Shown here: positions 16,978 to 25,102 of the stretch, piece by piece
Layout of the letters: every line of letters begins with the position of its first letter
How positions within the stretch are numbered: position 1 is the stretch's first letter
From: JAIBJN01 sp963842305
GTDB taxonomy: Bacteria > Actinomycetota > Thermoleophilia > Gaiellales > Gaiellaceae
Length of the DNA: 64,000 bases
NCBI GenBank assembly: GCA_963842305.1
Contig: CAWJFW010000002.1
Location: forward strand, 1,194,434-1,258,433
Direction of reading: 5' to 3'
Program-made: the position numbers and the translations under genes
The notes under the pieces: generated by a model
Database searches by the model: none
The model's input: only the letters and a program-made list of their open reading frames with translations
What the model was told of the DNA's origin: nothing

Positions 16978-17592
16978 CTACAACCGTGGGATGTCCGGCG
17001 TGACCCTGCCGTCCTGGTCCAGATGGCCGTTCCACGTGGTGAAGCGCGGATCGAGATCGTCGAGCTCGTAGCCGCGCTCGGCAAGTCGCACGTTTTGCGG
17101 CGACTCGGGCGAGACGCGGTACTGGTACCAGGAGATGTCCCAGGCGACCGTGATCACGACCTCGGGGTTCACGCCCGAGAGCGGGAGGAGGCTTACGCGA
17201 GCGGCGCCCAGACTCTTGGCGATCCCGGCGATCGTGCGGCGGAAGGCACTCTCGTTGAAGAGGTCGGCCGCCTCGACGACCGCCTGCTCCTCGGGAGAGA
17301 GCCGGCGGTACATCGGCTCGGAGAGGTGGGGCTCCGGCTCGGCGCGCCGCGTCTCGAGGAGCGCTGCCAGACCTCCGAAGCGTCGCCGGCGTCGCGGTTC
17401 CTGCACGATCGGCGTCGTCGGGCTCCCCTCCTTGAGCCAGCCGTGGTCATCCGCAGTCGCGGTGCAGAGGGCGCAGACGTCGACCCAGTCGTCGCCACCG
17501 GGCGTGAAGCGCATCGCACGCTCGCCCATCAGCAGCGTCCGATGGCAGATCGCACACGAGCGCTGGACGTCCTGCCTGCGGACGACCGTCAT
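16978..17592 (-). CDS. Conserved protein with N-terminal zinc ribbon, 204 aa
   Basis: Four cysteines near the N-terminus, Cys13-x2-Cys16 (SCAICHRTL) and Cys40-x2-Cys43 (DVCALCTA), form a zinc ribbon. A basic linker (EPRRRRRFGG) leads to a C-terminal domain with FNESAFRRTIAGIAKSLGAA and a tyrosine-rich strand (AWDISWYQYRV). The start overlaps the stop of the EF-G-like gene by 4 nt (ATGA), so the two are coupled. I know no assigned function; a link to the GTPase is suggested by the overlap only. Confidence 0.75.
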   Translation of the reverse strand: MTVVRRQDVQRSCAICHRTLLMGERAMRFTPGGDDWVDVCALCTATADDHGWLKEGSPTTPIVQEPRRRRRFGGLAALLETRRAEPEPHLSEPMYRRLSPEEQAVVEAADLFNESAFRRTIAGIAKSLGAARVSLLPLSGVNPEVVITVAWDISWYQYRVSPESPQNVRLAERGYELDDLDPRFTTWNGHLDQDGRVTPDIPRL

Positions 17593-19634
17593 TCGTCGCC
17601 CTCCTTCTTGGACGCCTCCATCACCTTCTGGGCAATGTGCGTGGGGACCTCCTCGTAGTGCAGAAATGCAAGCGTGTAGTCGCCGCGCCCGCCCGTCAAG
17701 GACGTGAGCGACTGCGAGTAGGTGAGGACGTCCGCCATCGGCACCTCGGCCTTGATCGTCGTCAGCCCGCCGCCGGCCGGCTCCATACCGAGCAGCCGAC
17801 CGCGCCGCGAGTTGAGGTCACCGTTCACAGCGCCCACGCTGTCGTCCGGAACGGCAGCCTCGAGGGACATGATCGGCTCGAGAAGCACGGGATTCGCCTT
17901 CTCGTAGGCGCTCTTGAAAGCCATCGAGCCCGCGATCTTGAACGCCATCTCCGACGAGTCGACCGAATGGTAGGAGCCGTCGACGAGCAGGATGCGCACG
18001 CCGGTGACCGGCGCGCCGGCGAGCTCGCCGTGCACCATCGCCTCCTGGATGCCCTTGTCGACCGCCGCCCTGAAGCCCTGCGGGATCACACCGCCGACGA
18101 TCTTGTCGACGAACTCGTAGCCCTCGTGGCCCGGCAGCGGCTCGAGGACGATGTGGCAATCGCCGAACTGGCCGCGGCCGCCCGTCTGCTTCTTGTAGCG
18201 GCCCTGGGCGCGCGATTCCTTGCGGATTGTCTCGAGGTACGGGACGCGGGGCTGGTGGAGATCGACCTCCACGCCGAAGCGCCGCTTCAATCGGTCGACC
18301 GCCACCTCGACGTGCACCTGTGAGAGGCCGCCGAGGAGCTGCTCGCCGGTCTGCTCGTCACGGCGGAGCGTGAGGGTCGGATCCTCCTCGTGGAGCCGCC
18401 GGAGCGCGGAGGCCATTTTCTCCTCGTCGCCTTTCGCCTTCGGCGTGATCGCGAAGCTCATCACCGGCTGCGGGAAGTCGAGCGGAGGCAGGTCGATCGG
18501 CTTTTCCTCGGTGAGCAGGACGTCACCCGTACCCGTCTCCTTCAGCTTGGCGACGGCGCCGATGTCCCCCTCGCCGAAGTCCGGGGCCGGCTCGTGATCC
18601 TTGCCCTGGAGGAGAAGCAGCTGCCCAACGCGCTCCTTGCCACGGGTGCGCGAGTTGACGAGGTTCGAGTCGGACGAGAGCGTGCCGGCGAGCACGCGGA
18701 AGACGTTGATGCGCCCCGCGAAAGGATCGGCAACGGTCTTGAAGATGAAGGCCGCCGGCCCGCCGCCGTCGATCCCGGCCTCGAGCGGCTTCTTCGCCGG
18801 GGACGGGATCCCCTCCACCAGGAGGTCGAGCACGCCGGTCGTGCCGAGGTTCTTCGTGGGGACGCCGCATGCGACCGGGAACAGGTCTCCGGCCACGACC
18901 GCATCCTTGAGCGCCGCGGCGAGCTCGTCGCCCGTCACCTCGCCCTCCTCGAGGTAGCGCTCCATGAGCGCCTCGTCGGTCTCGACGACCGAGTCGACGA
19001 GCTGTTCCCGGTACTCGGCGGCCTGCGCGGCGATTTCGTCCGGGATCTCGACCGGGCTCGACTCACGCTCGCCGTTCGGGTCCATGTACGCACGCATGTG
19101 GAAGAGGTCGACGATCCCCTTCAGCTCGTGCTCGTGGCCGATCGGGATCTGCACGGCGACGCAGTGTTCGGACAGCTGGCTTCGGAGCTGCTCGAGGGTG
19201 ACGAAGAAGTCCGCGCGCTCTCGATCGAGCATCGTCACGAAGAGGACGCGGCAGAGGCCGAGCGCGTCCGCTCGCTCCCAGAGCCGTGTCGTCTGCACCT
19301 CGACCCCGTTGACGCCGTTGACCGCGAAGAGCCCGCCCTCGACGACGCGAAGCGACGCCAGCGTGTCGGCCTGGAATCCGGGATCGCCCGGGGTGTCGAC
19401 GAGGTTGATCTTGCGGCCCTGCCATTCGGCGTGGCAGACCGACGCGGCCAGCGACATCTGTCGCCGTTGCTCATCCTCGTCCCAGTCCGAGACCGTCGAG
19501 GAGCCCTCGACGGAGCCGAGGCGGTTGGTCGCGCCGGCCTGGAAGAGCAAGGCCTCGACCAGCGAGGTCTTCCCCGTCCCCCGGTGCCCCACGACGGCAA
19601 CGTTCCGAATCTTGCTCGGCTCGAACTGCGGCAC
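17589..19634 (-). CDS. EF-G-like translational GTPase, 681 aa
   Basis: Domain order and length match EF-G paralogues (FusA2-like). P-loop is GHRGTGKTS (residues 16-24) in place of AHVDAGKTT, G3 is DTPGDPGF (80-87), and the G4 box is TMLD (134-137) instead of NKxD. Domain IV (GGRGQFGDCHIVLEPLPGHEGYEFVDKI) and domain V (PMADVLTYSQSLTSLTGGRGDYTLAF) are well kept. It is distinct from the main elongation factor. Role unproven in this family. Confidence 0.9.
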   Translation of the reverse strand: MPQFEPSKIRNVAVVGHRGTGKTSLVEALLFQAGATNRLGSVEGSSTVSDWDEDEQRRQMSLAASVCHAEWQGRKINLVDTPGDPGFQADTLASLRVVEGGLFAVNGVNGVEVQTTRLWERADALGLCRVLFVTMLDRERADFFVTLEQLRSQLSEHCVAVQIPIGHEHELKGIVDLFHMRAYMDPNGERESSPVEIPDEIAAQAAEYREQLVDSVVETDEALMERYLEEGEVTGDELAAALKDAVVAGDLFPVACGVPTKNLGTTGVLDLLVEGIPSPAKKPLEAGIDGGGPAAFIFKTVADPFAGRINVFRVLAGTLSSDSNLVNSRTRGKERVGQLLLLQGKDHEPAPDFGEGDIGAVAKLKETGTGDVLLTEEKPIDLPPLDFPQPVMSFAITPKAKGDEEKMASALRRLHEEDPTLTLRRDEQTGEQLLGGLSQVHVEVAVDRLKRRFGVEVDLHQPRVPYLETIRKESRAQGRYKKQTGGRGQFGDCHIVLEPLPGHEGYEFVDKIVGGVIPQGFRAAVDKGIQEAMVHGELAGAPVTGVRILLVDGSYHSVDSSEMAFKIAGSMAFKSAYEKANPVLLEPIMSLEAAVPDDSVGAVNGDLNSRRGRLLGMEPAGGGLTTIKAEVPMADVLTYSQSLTSLTGGRGDYTLAFLHYEEVPTHIAQKVMEASKKEGDE

Positions 19635-19703
19635 GGATTGGCGAGTTTAGCGACTTGGTCGCAAAGAGCAGGGAAGATGTCTGAAGCTGGAGCTGCGCCC
19701 GGC

Positions 19704-20492
19704 CTAGTCTCGGGTGGCGCGAACGAGCGTCGCGGAGAGGCGGGCCTTGAGGCGGAGGATCGCCTTCGTGTGGAGCTGGGAGACGCGCGATTCCGTGACG
19801 CCGAGTACCTCGCCGATCTCGCGGAGGGTCAACTCCTCGTAGTAGTAGAGCGTGACGACGAGCTTCTCTCGCTCGGGCAGGCGCGCGATCGCCTCGCCGA
19901 GTGCCTCGCGAAGCTCCGTGTGCGCCATGGCATCCTGCGGCTCGGCCGCCTGGGGATCGGGCAGCGTGTCGATCAGGGCCACCGGGTCACCGCCGTGAGA
20001 GCTGCTCGTCCACAGCTCGTCCAGCGCGGCGATCGACGTTCGGGAGATCTCGAGCAGCGAGTCCTGGAACTCGTCCTCGGTGATGCCGAGCGACGCGGCG
20101 ATCTCCTCGTCGGTCGGCGCACGGGTCAGCTTGGACTCGAGGTCCGCGATCGTCTTCTCGATCTCTCTCGCGCGGGCGCGCACGGACCGGGGCACCCAGT
20201 CCATCGAGCGCAACTCATCGATGATGGAGCCCTTGATACGCGCGATCGCGTACGTTTCGAACTTGATGCCCAGGTCGGGGTCGTACCGTTCGATCGCCCC
20301 GATCAGCCCGAGGAGCCCGTAGGAGACGAGGTCGCCCTCGTCGACATGGGCCGGCAATCCGCTCCCCAGACGGCCGGCGACATACTTCACGAGCGGCGCG
20401 TACGTGAGAATCAGACGGTCGCGCGCGGCCTGGTCGCCGGTGCGCTTGAACTCACGCCACAGGGCTTGGGTGTCGTCTTGCCGCTCGACCAT
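19704..20492 (-). CDS. RNA polymerase sigma factor, WhiG/FliA (sigma-28) family, 262 aa
   Basis: ATG 20492 (MVERQDDTQALWREFKRTGD) is the natural start; the frame extends further without family likeness. Region 2 is DRLILTYAPLVKYVAGRLGS ... GDLVSYGLLGLIGAIERYDP and KFETYAIARIKGSIIDELR; region 3 is VPRSVRARAREIEKTI; region 4 is LPEREKLVVTLYYYEELTLR with the helix-turn-helix EIGEVLGVTESRVSQLHTKA. No flagellar or chemotaxis gene is visible, so a WhiG-like role in development or motility gene control is equally possible. Confidence 0.95.
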   Translation of the reverse strand: MVERQDDTQALWREFKRTGDQAARDRLILTYAPLVKYVAGRLGSGLPAHVDEGDLVSYGLLGLIGAIERYDPDLGIKFETYAIARIKGSIIDELRSMDWVPRSVRARAREIEKTIADLESKLTRAPTDEEIAASLGITEDEFQDSLLEISRTSIAALDELWTSSSHGGDPVALIDTLPDPQAAEPQDAMAHTELREALGEAIARLPEREKLVVTLYYYEELTLREIGEVLGVTESRVSQLHTKAILRLKARLSATLVRATRD

Positions 20493-20544
20493 AGTCGCAG
20501 AGGATAGAAGGAAGAACGGCTTTCGCGAGATATCGGCGGTTTTC

Positions 20545-20709
20545 CTACCGGAGTTGCTTGTAGGCAAGCTCGCCCATCCAGACCCCGATGAAGACCGCAG
20601 CGGCCGCTACCACCCAGGCGGCGCCGCCGGCGTCCGCCGCGTAGAGGCCTATGAGGATGAAGCCGATCGCGAGGACGGCGAAGAGCGCTCCGAGGGGTTT
20701 GCGGCGCAC
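20545..20709 (-). CDS. Small membrane protein, two helices, 54 aa
   Basis: GTG 20709 gives MRRKPLGALFAVLAIGFILI, then a short loop, then AAWVVAAAAVFIGVWMGELA and a basic tail. The longer frame reads into tRNA-Trp and is not credible. It lies 53 nt upstream of the sigma-factor gene on the same strand, so they may be co-transcribed. Its start faces the tRNA-Trp gene (divergent). Function unknown. Confidence 0.6.
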   Translation of the reverse strand: MRRKPLGALFAVLAIGFILIGLYAADAGGAAWVVAAAAVFIGVWMGELAYKQLR

Positions 20710-20732
20710 CCCGATACAATGCCTCCTCGCCG

Positions 20733-20805
20733 AGGGCCGTAGCTCAACTGGCAGAGCACCGGTCTCCAAAACCGGGGGTTCCAGGTTCGAGTCCTGGCGG
20801 CCCTG
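20733..20805 (+). tRNA. tRNA-Trp(CCA)
   Basis: 73-nt cloverleaf: acceptor AGGGCCG/CGGCCCT, D arm GCTC/GAGC, anticodon stem CCGGT/ACCGG with loop CTCCAAA (anticodon CCA), T arm CCAGG TTCGAGT CCTGG, discriminator G. CCA is not encoded. In many actinobacteria secE and nusG follow tRNA-Trp; here an integrase island follows instead. Confidence 0.96.
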
Positions 20806-20810
20806 TGAGA

Positions 20811-20836
20811 GAAAGCCCCGCAAACACGGGGCTTTC
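20811..20836 (+). terminator. Terminator after tRNA-Trp
   Basis: GAAAGCCCCG (20811-20820) pairs perfectly with CGGGGCTTTC (20827-20836) around CAAACA. It is 6 nt past the tRNA end. Confidence 0.8.
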
Positions 20837-20893
20837 AGGGTCTCCTCGAGGCACCGGCAGCCTCCGTTTCTACCGTCTCTTTCTACTGAATGC

Positions 20894-21070
20894 TCAGTCG
20901 AATGGCCGAGCCGAGACGACTTGCGAGAGCTGGACGTATTCGCCGGTCATGGCGCGCGCCCAACCGTTCGCGAACTCGCCTCTTCCGTCCAAGAACTCGT
21001 AGAAGGCGTCCTCGTCGCGCACCTGGATCTCCACCTTACGACCGTCGCTGAGGATCAGGTCGACTCTCAC
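20894..21070 (-). CDS. Small acidic protein, 58 aa
   Basis: GTG 21070 opens a 58-codon frame: VDLILSDGRKVEIQVRDEDA, then AFYEFLDGRGEFANGWARAM, then GEYVQLSQVVSARPFD and TGA. Composition is balanced and strand-like, unlike the arginine-rich shadows around it. It starts inside the last codons of the integrase frame (overlap 35 nt), so it would be the next gene of that transcript. No known family recognised. Confidence 0.5.
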   Translation of the reverse strand: MRVDLILSDGRKVEIQVRDEDAFYEFLDGRGEFANGWARAMTGEYVQLSQVVSARPFD

Positions 21071-22269
21071 GGTGTCGCGAGTCTATTTCGACCTCGGCCG
21101 GCGCGCTCGGGGCAAGCAGACCCAGCCGGCGCTCGAGCATCTCCGCCTCCTCGCGGAAGGTCTCACCGGCGAGGTCGATGTAAAGCCGGGTCGTCGCGAA
21201 GTCGCTGTGCCCGGCCCGCGCCATGAGCGCCATCTCTCCGACTCCCGCAGCGGCGGCATTGGTAATCGAGCTGTGTCGCCCGTCGTGAAACGGCCGCATG
21301 GGCCCCTGGACCTTCGCCTTTCCGAGGGCCGCCTTGAGCGTTTCAGCGTACCGCTTGTGCGGCAGGGGTCCGCCTGTCTCCGGGTGGCAGAAGACCCGCT
21401 CGTCGTCGCCTGAGAAGACGGAGGCGCGGCGATGCTGCCAGAGTTCCTCGGCAAGGACGGGCCCGAGCGCGATCGTCCTCTCCCCCCGCCTCTGACTTCG
21501 GCGTGTCGACCGCGTCCCGGACCCACGTCTCGACGACGCGGAGGCGAGCGCCGTCGGGATCGGCGAGGTCGACCGCGCGCCAGCGCAGGCCGAGGATCTC
21601 GCCCCGTCGCAGGCCGGCGCCGAGGACCAGCAGGAACACTACTCGGGCCTGTTCGATCCAGCGCTGTTCGGCCTCCTCGGCCGCCTCGGCGAGCTCTCGG
21701 AAGGCACGGTCGACGCGGCCGATCTCGAACGGCGAGAGGATGCGCCAGCGACGGCGAGGCTCCCGCGGTCGATCGACGTCGGCGACGGGGTTCGAGCGTA
21801 GAAGACCACGCTTACGGGCCGCCTCCAAGATCAGATGGAGCAGATTCAAGGTGCGATTGATTGTGCGTGGCGCGAGCTCATCTCGCCGCTTGCCGGCGAC
21901 GTAGCCCTCGATCTTCCCGACCGTGATCGCCTCGAGGCGGAGCACGCCGAACGCGGGCACGAGATGGCGCTCGACGATCGTCTCGTAGGAGTCGCGCGTT
22001 GAACGCTTGAGCCCCTTCGCATCCGGGTAACTGGCGAGCCACTCGCGGGCCAACGTCCCGAACGAAATCGGCGCGACACGGCGCAGTCCCTCCCGGTCGA
22101 CGTCGGCGAGGCGATGGCCCAGTTCGACCCTGGCCTTCCGCTTCGTCCAACCCTCGCGCGCCGAGCCGAGCGTCTCCATGACCTGAGTTCCAGCGGCATC
22201 GCGGTACTTGATCCGCCACACTGTCCCGCGCTTGCCCTCGTACTTGATGACGGCTGCTCCGTCGGGCAT
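21036..22269 (-). pseudogene. Tyrosine recombinase (XerC/phage integrase family), split by a frameshift
   Basis: From ATG 22269 the first frame carries the SAM-like core-binding domain (FGTLAREWLASYPDAKGLKR) and the first catalytic Arg region (LVLGAGLRRGEILGLRW). Frame is lost at a run of six C on the plus strand (21482-21487, G6 on the coding strand). With five G the reading continues RTIALGPVLAEELWQHRRAS and then PFHDGRHSSITNAAAAG, GHSDFATTRLYIDLAG, giving the H-x2-R, GH and Tyr boxes. A single-base insertion therefore breaks an otherwise full-length (about 410 aa) integrase. It lies next to tRNA-Trp. Confidence 0.88.
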
Positions 22270-22271
22270 CG

Positions 22272-22562
22272 CTACTCCTCCTTCTCGCTTCGGACCGCTC
22301 GAAGCCAGCGATGGGCCGTCTCGCGGCTGATACCCGCGGCTCGCGCCATCGCCGACACGCTCAAGCCGGCGTCGTCGCCACGGCCGAGAAGCTTCACGAG
22401 CTCCACCCGTGCGGCGCCTGCCTCAGCGGCCACCGTCTCCCGGCGACGCCGATTCTTGTCGAGCGCGGCCGCGACCGCTTCCTGCCTCCGAGAGGACACT
22501 CCGTCAGGCACCCTGACAGTTTCTCGACCAGGCACAGGATTGTCAAGTAGGTTGACACTCAC
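22272..22562 (-). CDS. Helix-turn-helix protein, about 96 aa
   Basis: The C-terminal half is a clear HTH (LSVSAMARAAGISRETAHRW) preceded by a helical basic stretch (SSRRQEAVAAALDKNRRRRE). GTG 22562 overlaps the stop of the excisionase-like gene by 4 nt (GTGA), which favours this start. It ends 2 nt before the integrase start, so it belongs to the int operon and probably regulates the element or helps recombination. Start uncertain: internal GTG codons are possible. Confidence 0.7.
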   Translation of the reverse strand: MSVNLLDNPVPGRETVRVPDGVSSRRQEAVAAALDKNRRRRETVAAEAGAARVELVKLLGRGDDAGLSVSAMARAAGISRETAHRWLRAVRSEKEE

Positions 22563-22771
22563 GCGGACGACTTTGGCTTGTGTTTCCGCCAGGCCGCTCC
22601 GCCCTGTTCCTGTTCGGTGACCCAGGCAAGCACCGACTCTCGTCGGTACCGGCGATACCGGCCGAGCGGAACGGTCGGGAGAAGTCCCGAACGCGTGTGC
22701 TCGCGAACCCATGCCTCAGGCACGCTCAGGAGCTCGGCGACCTCCGCGGCGGTGAGAAGCCGATCGCTCAC
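22559..22771 (-). CDS. Excisionase-family (MerR-like HTH) protein, 70 aa
   Basis: GTG 22771 starts MSDRLLTAAEVAELLSVPEA, then WVREHTRSGLLPTVPLGRYR and RYRRESVLAWV, the standard winged-helix excisionase/DNA-binding motif. Small basic size fits Xis or RDF proteins that set the direction of integrase. Both ends overlap neighbours by 4 nt (GTGA), so it is translated as part of a tight operon leading to the integrase. Confidence 0.85.
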   Translation of the reverse strand: MSDRLLTAAEVAELLSVPEAWVREHTRSGLLPTVPLGRYRRYRRESVLAWVTEQEQGGAAWRKHKPKSSA

Positions 22772-23157
22772 GCCGCTCCTCGCTGCCGCGCGCGCTCGGC
22801 CTGCTGAGCTGACATGGTCTGCGGCCCTCGCCCGGAACCCTCGACCGAGCTCGTTGAAGTCGACGTCGCAGGTGCAGCCCTCGACGATGCGGGCCGCGAT
22901 GTCGCCGGGCTTGGACTGCCGCGAGCGGGCGGATCGAGAGCCGGCCGACGGATGACGACACACGAAAGCGCGAGTAGGTGAGAGCACCAGCCGTCAGAGG
23001 GGCAGTCGCATTCCCAGCGGCCGCTGGCGCCGCCGAGCCGGTAGACGGCATCGAGCTCGCGGGCCGTCGCGCTGACCGCGTTGTCGGACTTGGTCACGAC
23101 TGAAAGGCGACCCTCCGTCAGGATCCGGTGCGCCTCCTCTAGGAGCTCAGGGTCCAC
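22768..23157 (-). CDS. SWIM zinc-finger protein, about 129 aa
   Basis: From GTG 23157: ELLEEAHRILTEGRLSVV, ATARELDAVYRLGG, then WECDCPSDGWCSHLLALSCV, the C-x-C...C-x-H pattern of SWIM fingers. After this the frame becomes Pro/Ser/Ala-rich, while another frame reads more like protein (PGDIAARIVEGCTCDVDFNE), so a frameshift within the C-terminal part is possible. It overlaps the Rep-like gene by 11 nt and the excisionase by 4 nt. SWIM domains bind DNA or protein. Confidence 0.65.
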   Translation of the reverse strand: MDPELLEEAHRILTEGRLSVVTKSDNAVSATARELDAVYRLGGASGRWECDCPSDGWCSHLLALSCVVIRRPALDPPARGSPSPATSRPASSRAAPATSTSTSSVEGSGRGPQTMSAQQAERARQRGAA

Positions 23158-24058
23158 GCTGCGCCTCCTGCTTCGAGGCCGCGCACTCGGCACAGAAGCC
23201 GTTAACGAGCTCGGGCGTCGGCAGTTGGACGTCGCAACTGAGGCAAAAATCGAGCACGACCGGCGCCGGCTTCGGCTCCGACGGCGGCGGCGAGTGCTGG
23301 ACCGACGTGGCCGGCAGCTCGCGCCGGACGTGGCGGTGCTCTCCCTTCCTGACCTTGCTGAGCACGAGGCCGAAGGGCGAGTCGACGCCGTGGAGGCGGG
23401 CGACCTTGCGAATGATGCCCTCGACGCCCTCCGGGAACTCTTCGAAGGCGTCTTCGAGCTCGGCGATCTCTGGGCCGTCGTGGGGAGCCGCTGGCAGGAG
23501 GGTCAGAAGGCTTGAAAGATCCTCGCCGCCGCCCCGCTCCCGGTCTCGGGGTGGACTTGCGGCGGCGGCGAGGATCTCTTTCTCTTCTCGGTCTCGGTCT
23601 CCGCGCGCGCGCGAGTGACCCAGGTCGTGGCCCAGGTCTTCGCCAGAAGCGATGCTGGCTTCCGGCTCCTCGCCGGACAGCTCGTGGTCTAGGTCACCTA
23701 GGTCACGACCTGGGTCAGCACCTGGGTCATGGGTGACCCGGGCCGTGACCGAGGTCGTGACCGAGGCACCCGTAAGACGCACCCGGAACGGGTGGCGCTG
23801 GCCAGCAACTACATCGACTTCGATGAGTTCGAGCTGCCGGAGCTTTCGCAGTCCACGCTTGATGGTGGACGTGCTGATGTCGAGGACCGCTTCGAGATGC
23901 GTTCTCGTCGTCGCGAAACCTGGCTCACGATCCGCGCCCGAGAACGCCAGATACACGAGGATGCCGAGCTCTGTCGCCGTCAGCTCGCCGTCCTCGAGTA
24001 GACGGCGGAGGCGCTTCGGCGCCCTCCAGAACGGTTCTGTGCTTGTTATCTCGCTCAA
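23147..24058 (-). CDS. Rep-like winged-helix protein with C-terminal zinc ribbon, 303 aa
   Basis: The N-terminus holds a winged helix-turn-helix (LTATELGILVYLAFSG, TRTHLEAVLDISTSTIKRGL, RKLRQLELIEV), the layout of plasmid and phage replication initiators or replisome organisers. A long acidic, Asp/Gly-rich linker follows (DPGADPGRDLGDLDHELSG). Near the end C-x2-C pairs (FCLSCDVQL ... FCAECAAS) form a zinc ribbon. It overlaps the genes on either side by a few nt, in the int/xis operon, so a role in replication or control of the element is likely; exact function unknown. Confidence 0.65.
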   Translation of the reverse strand: MSEITSTEPFWRAPKRLRRLLEDGELTATELGILVYLAFSGADREPGFATTRTHLEAVLDISTSTIKRGLRKLRQLELIEVDVVAGQRHPFRVRLTGASVTTSVTARVTHDPGADPGRDLGDLDHELSGEEPEASIASGEDLGHDLGHSRARGDRDREEKEILAAAASPPRDRERGGGEDLSSLLTLLPAAPHDGPEIAELEDAFEEFPEGVEGIIRKVARLHGVDSPFGLVLSKVRKGEHRHVRRELPATSVQHSPPPSEPKPAPVVLDFCLSCDVQLPTPELVNGFCAECAASKQEAQRGP

Positions 24059-24510
24059 AGCTCGATCGCTCCTTCTCGAGCTTGGCGAGGGGCTTCTAGG
24101 TCAGGTTCGTCCTCCGCTCCTAATGAAGGAGGCCCGCGGCGAGTCTGCCGACTACGTGTCCGCGCAGCTCGCGGGCGGACAGCGCGCGGCCGAGACTTCA
24201 CGACGGGATACCGGCCTGCCGCAGCGCGAGCGGCCACGTGGACGCGCATCGCAAACCGTGCCATTGAACGGCTCGCTTCAACCGAGCCGTCCGCGGCCTC
24301 CAGGGGTAGCAACCCCTTCCGCCCCGAGCGCACCTGCTGGATCTCAGACTCGCAGGACGCGACCATCTCGATCGCCGTCACCGGCCTGATCTCGTGCACC
24401 TGGCCGGCCAGGTCGGCGACCAGGACTGGACCGGACGCGAAGTCCGCGACAGCGGTGGGATCGTCAGCCCGCACCGGGATGGCGTCGACGGTCAACTCAT
24501 TGGGGGACAC
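24055..24510 (-). CDS. Hypothetical island protein, 151 aa
   Basis: GTG 24510 opens a frame whose stop overlaps the next gene as ATGA. The first 75 residues look like a real domain (VRADDPTAVADFASGPVLVA, GQVHEIRPVTAIEMVASCES). The rest is Arg/Ala/Pro-rich and may be a disordered tail or the product of a frameshift. It is the first gene of the int-directed operon. No family recognised. Confidence 0.5.
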   Translation of the reverse strand: MSPNELTVDAIPVRADDPTAVADFASGPVLVADLAGQVHEIRPVTAIEMVASCESEIQQVRSGRKGLLPLEAADGSVEASRSMARFAMRVHVAARAAAGRYPVVKSRPRAVRPRAARTRSRQTRRGPPSLGAEDEPDLEAPRQAREGAIEL

Positions 24511-24513
24511 GGG

Positions 24514-24650
24514 TTCACCTGGAGGTAGCCGACTTTATTCATCGAGCGGTGAGAATCGCACAAGCGGTGGACGGAGCCCAAGACGACGAACGGCCCTCCG
24601 TGGAGAGCCGCCCGCCCCGATGAGCGATCACCGTCGGCTACGAAGGTGAA
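24514..24650. repeat. Long-range inverted repeat upstream of the island operon
   Basis: TTCACCT (24514-24520) and GTAGCCGAC (24525-24533) are mirrored by GTCGGCTAC (24633-24641) and AGGTGAA (24644-24650). All 16 arm bases match, with gaps of 4 and 2 nt inside the arms. The centre is about 100 bp and holds no gene. It lies in the promoter region of the operon that starts at 24510. Confidence 0.45.
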
Positions 24651-24708
24651 CGACGCTGCGAAGCCTAACGACCTCGTCGGCGATGATCGCTCAGGCGACC
24701 TCTGTCTT

Positions 24709-25102
24709 GTTCCACAAAGCCGCCTGTGGAACCACGATTCCGTGGAACGGTGGCTACGTGGTATGACGCTGCGCCACGCAGTGACGACACACGCACGCCG
24801 GATGGTGCGCCACGACGCCGCCCGAAGCGACCGAAGAAAACGGAGCCGACCGGCTCGGAACCGGCACAAACCCGCTTGAGTCCTGGCCGGCGAGCTTCGC
24901 CTCGAACGCCTCCCGCGCCCACTCCGAAAAGCTGACGCTCGTCTCCCTCGCTGCCCTATGCGCGCGCTCGTAGAGGTCCTGATCGACGCGAAAACGGACG
25001 ACTTCCGAGCGACTCATGACCACCAATTGTGGAACACGCCCAAGACGTGGCTGTGGAACAGGAGCCTCGAACGCGCATGAAACTCGGGTTCCGGCGTGGA
25101 AC
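24709..25102. repeat. Six GTGGAAC repeats around a ribbon-helix-helix gene
   Basis: GTGGAAC occurs at 24726-24732, 24742-24748, 25030-25036, 25054-25060 and 25096-25102, and inverted (GTTCCAC) at 24709-24715. Most copies read tGTGGAACa or cGTGGAACg. They flank the RHH gene at 24754-25017 on both sides. Chance expectation for a given 7-mer over this length is far below one. Likely binding sites for the RHH protein, or iterons. Confidence 0.5.
24754..25017 (-). CDS. Ribbon-helix-helix DNA-binding protein, 87 aa
   Basis: ATG 25017 starts MSRSEVVRFRVDQDLYERAH, with RAARETSVSFSEWAREAFEA following: a beta strand (VVRFRV) and two helices, the CopG/MetJ-type fold. The tail (SSGFVPVPSRSAPFSSV) is likely disordered and ends near an HPACVCRHC motif. 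Such proteins act as antitoxins, plasmid copy-control repressors or relaxosome factors. No toxin partner is visible. GTGGAAC repeats lie on both sides. Confidence 0.75.
   Translation of the reverse strand: MSRSEVVRFRVDQDLYERAHRAARETSVSFSEWAREAFEAKLAGQDSSGFVPVPSRSAPFSSVASGGVVAHHPACVCRHCVAQRHTT

Noticed and set aside
18390..20507. 705-codon plus-strand frame opposite the EF-G-like and sigma genes
   Set aside because: Runs antisense through two unrelated real genes; no motif.
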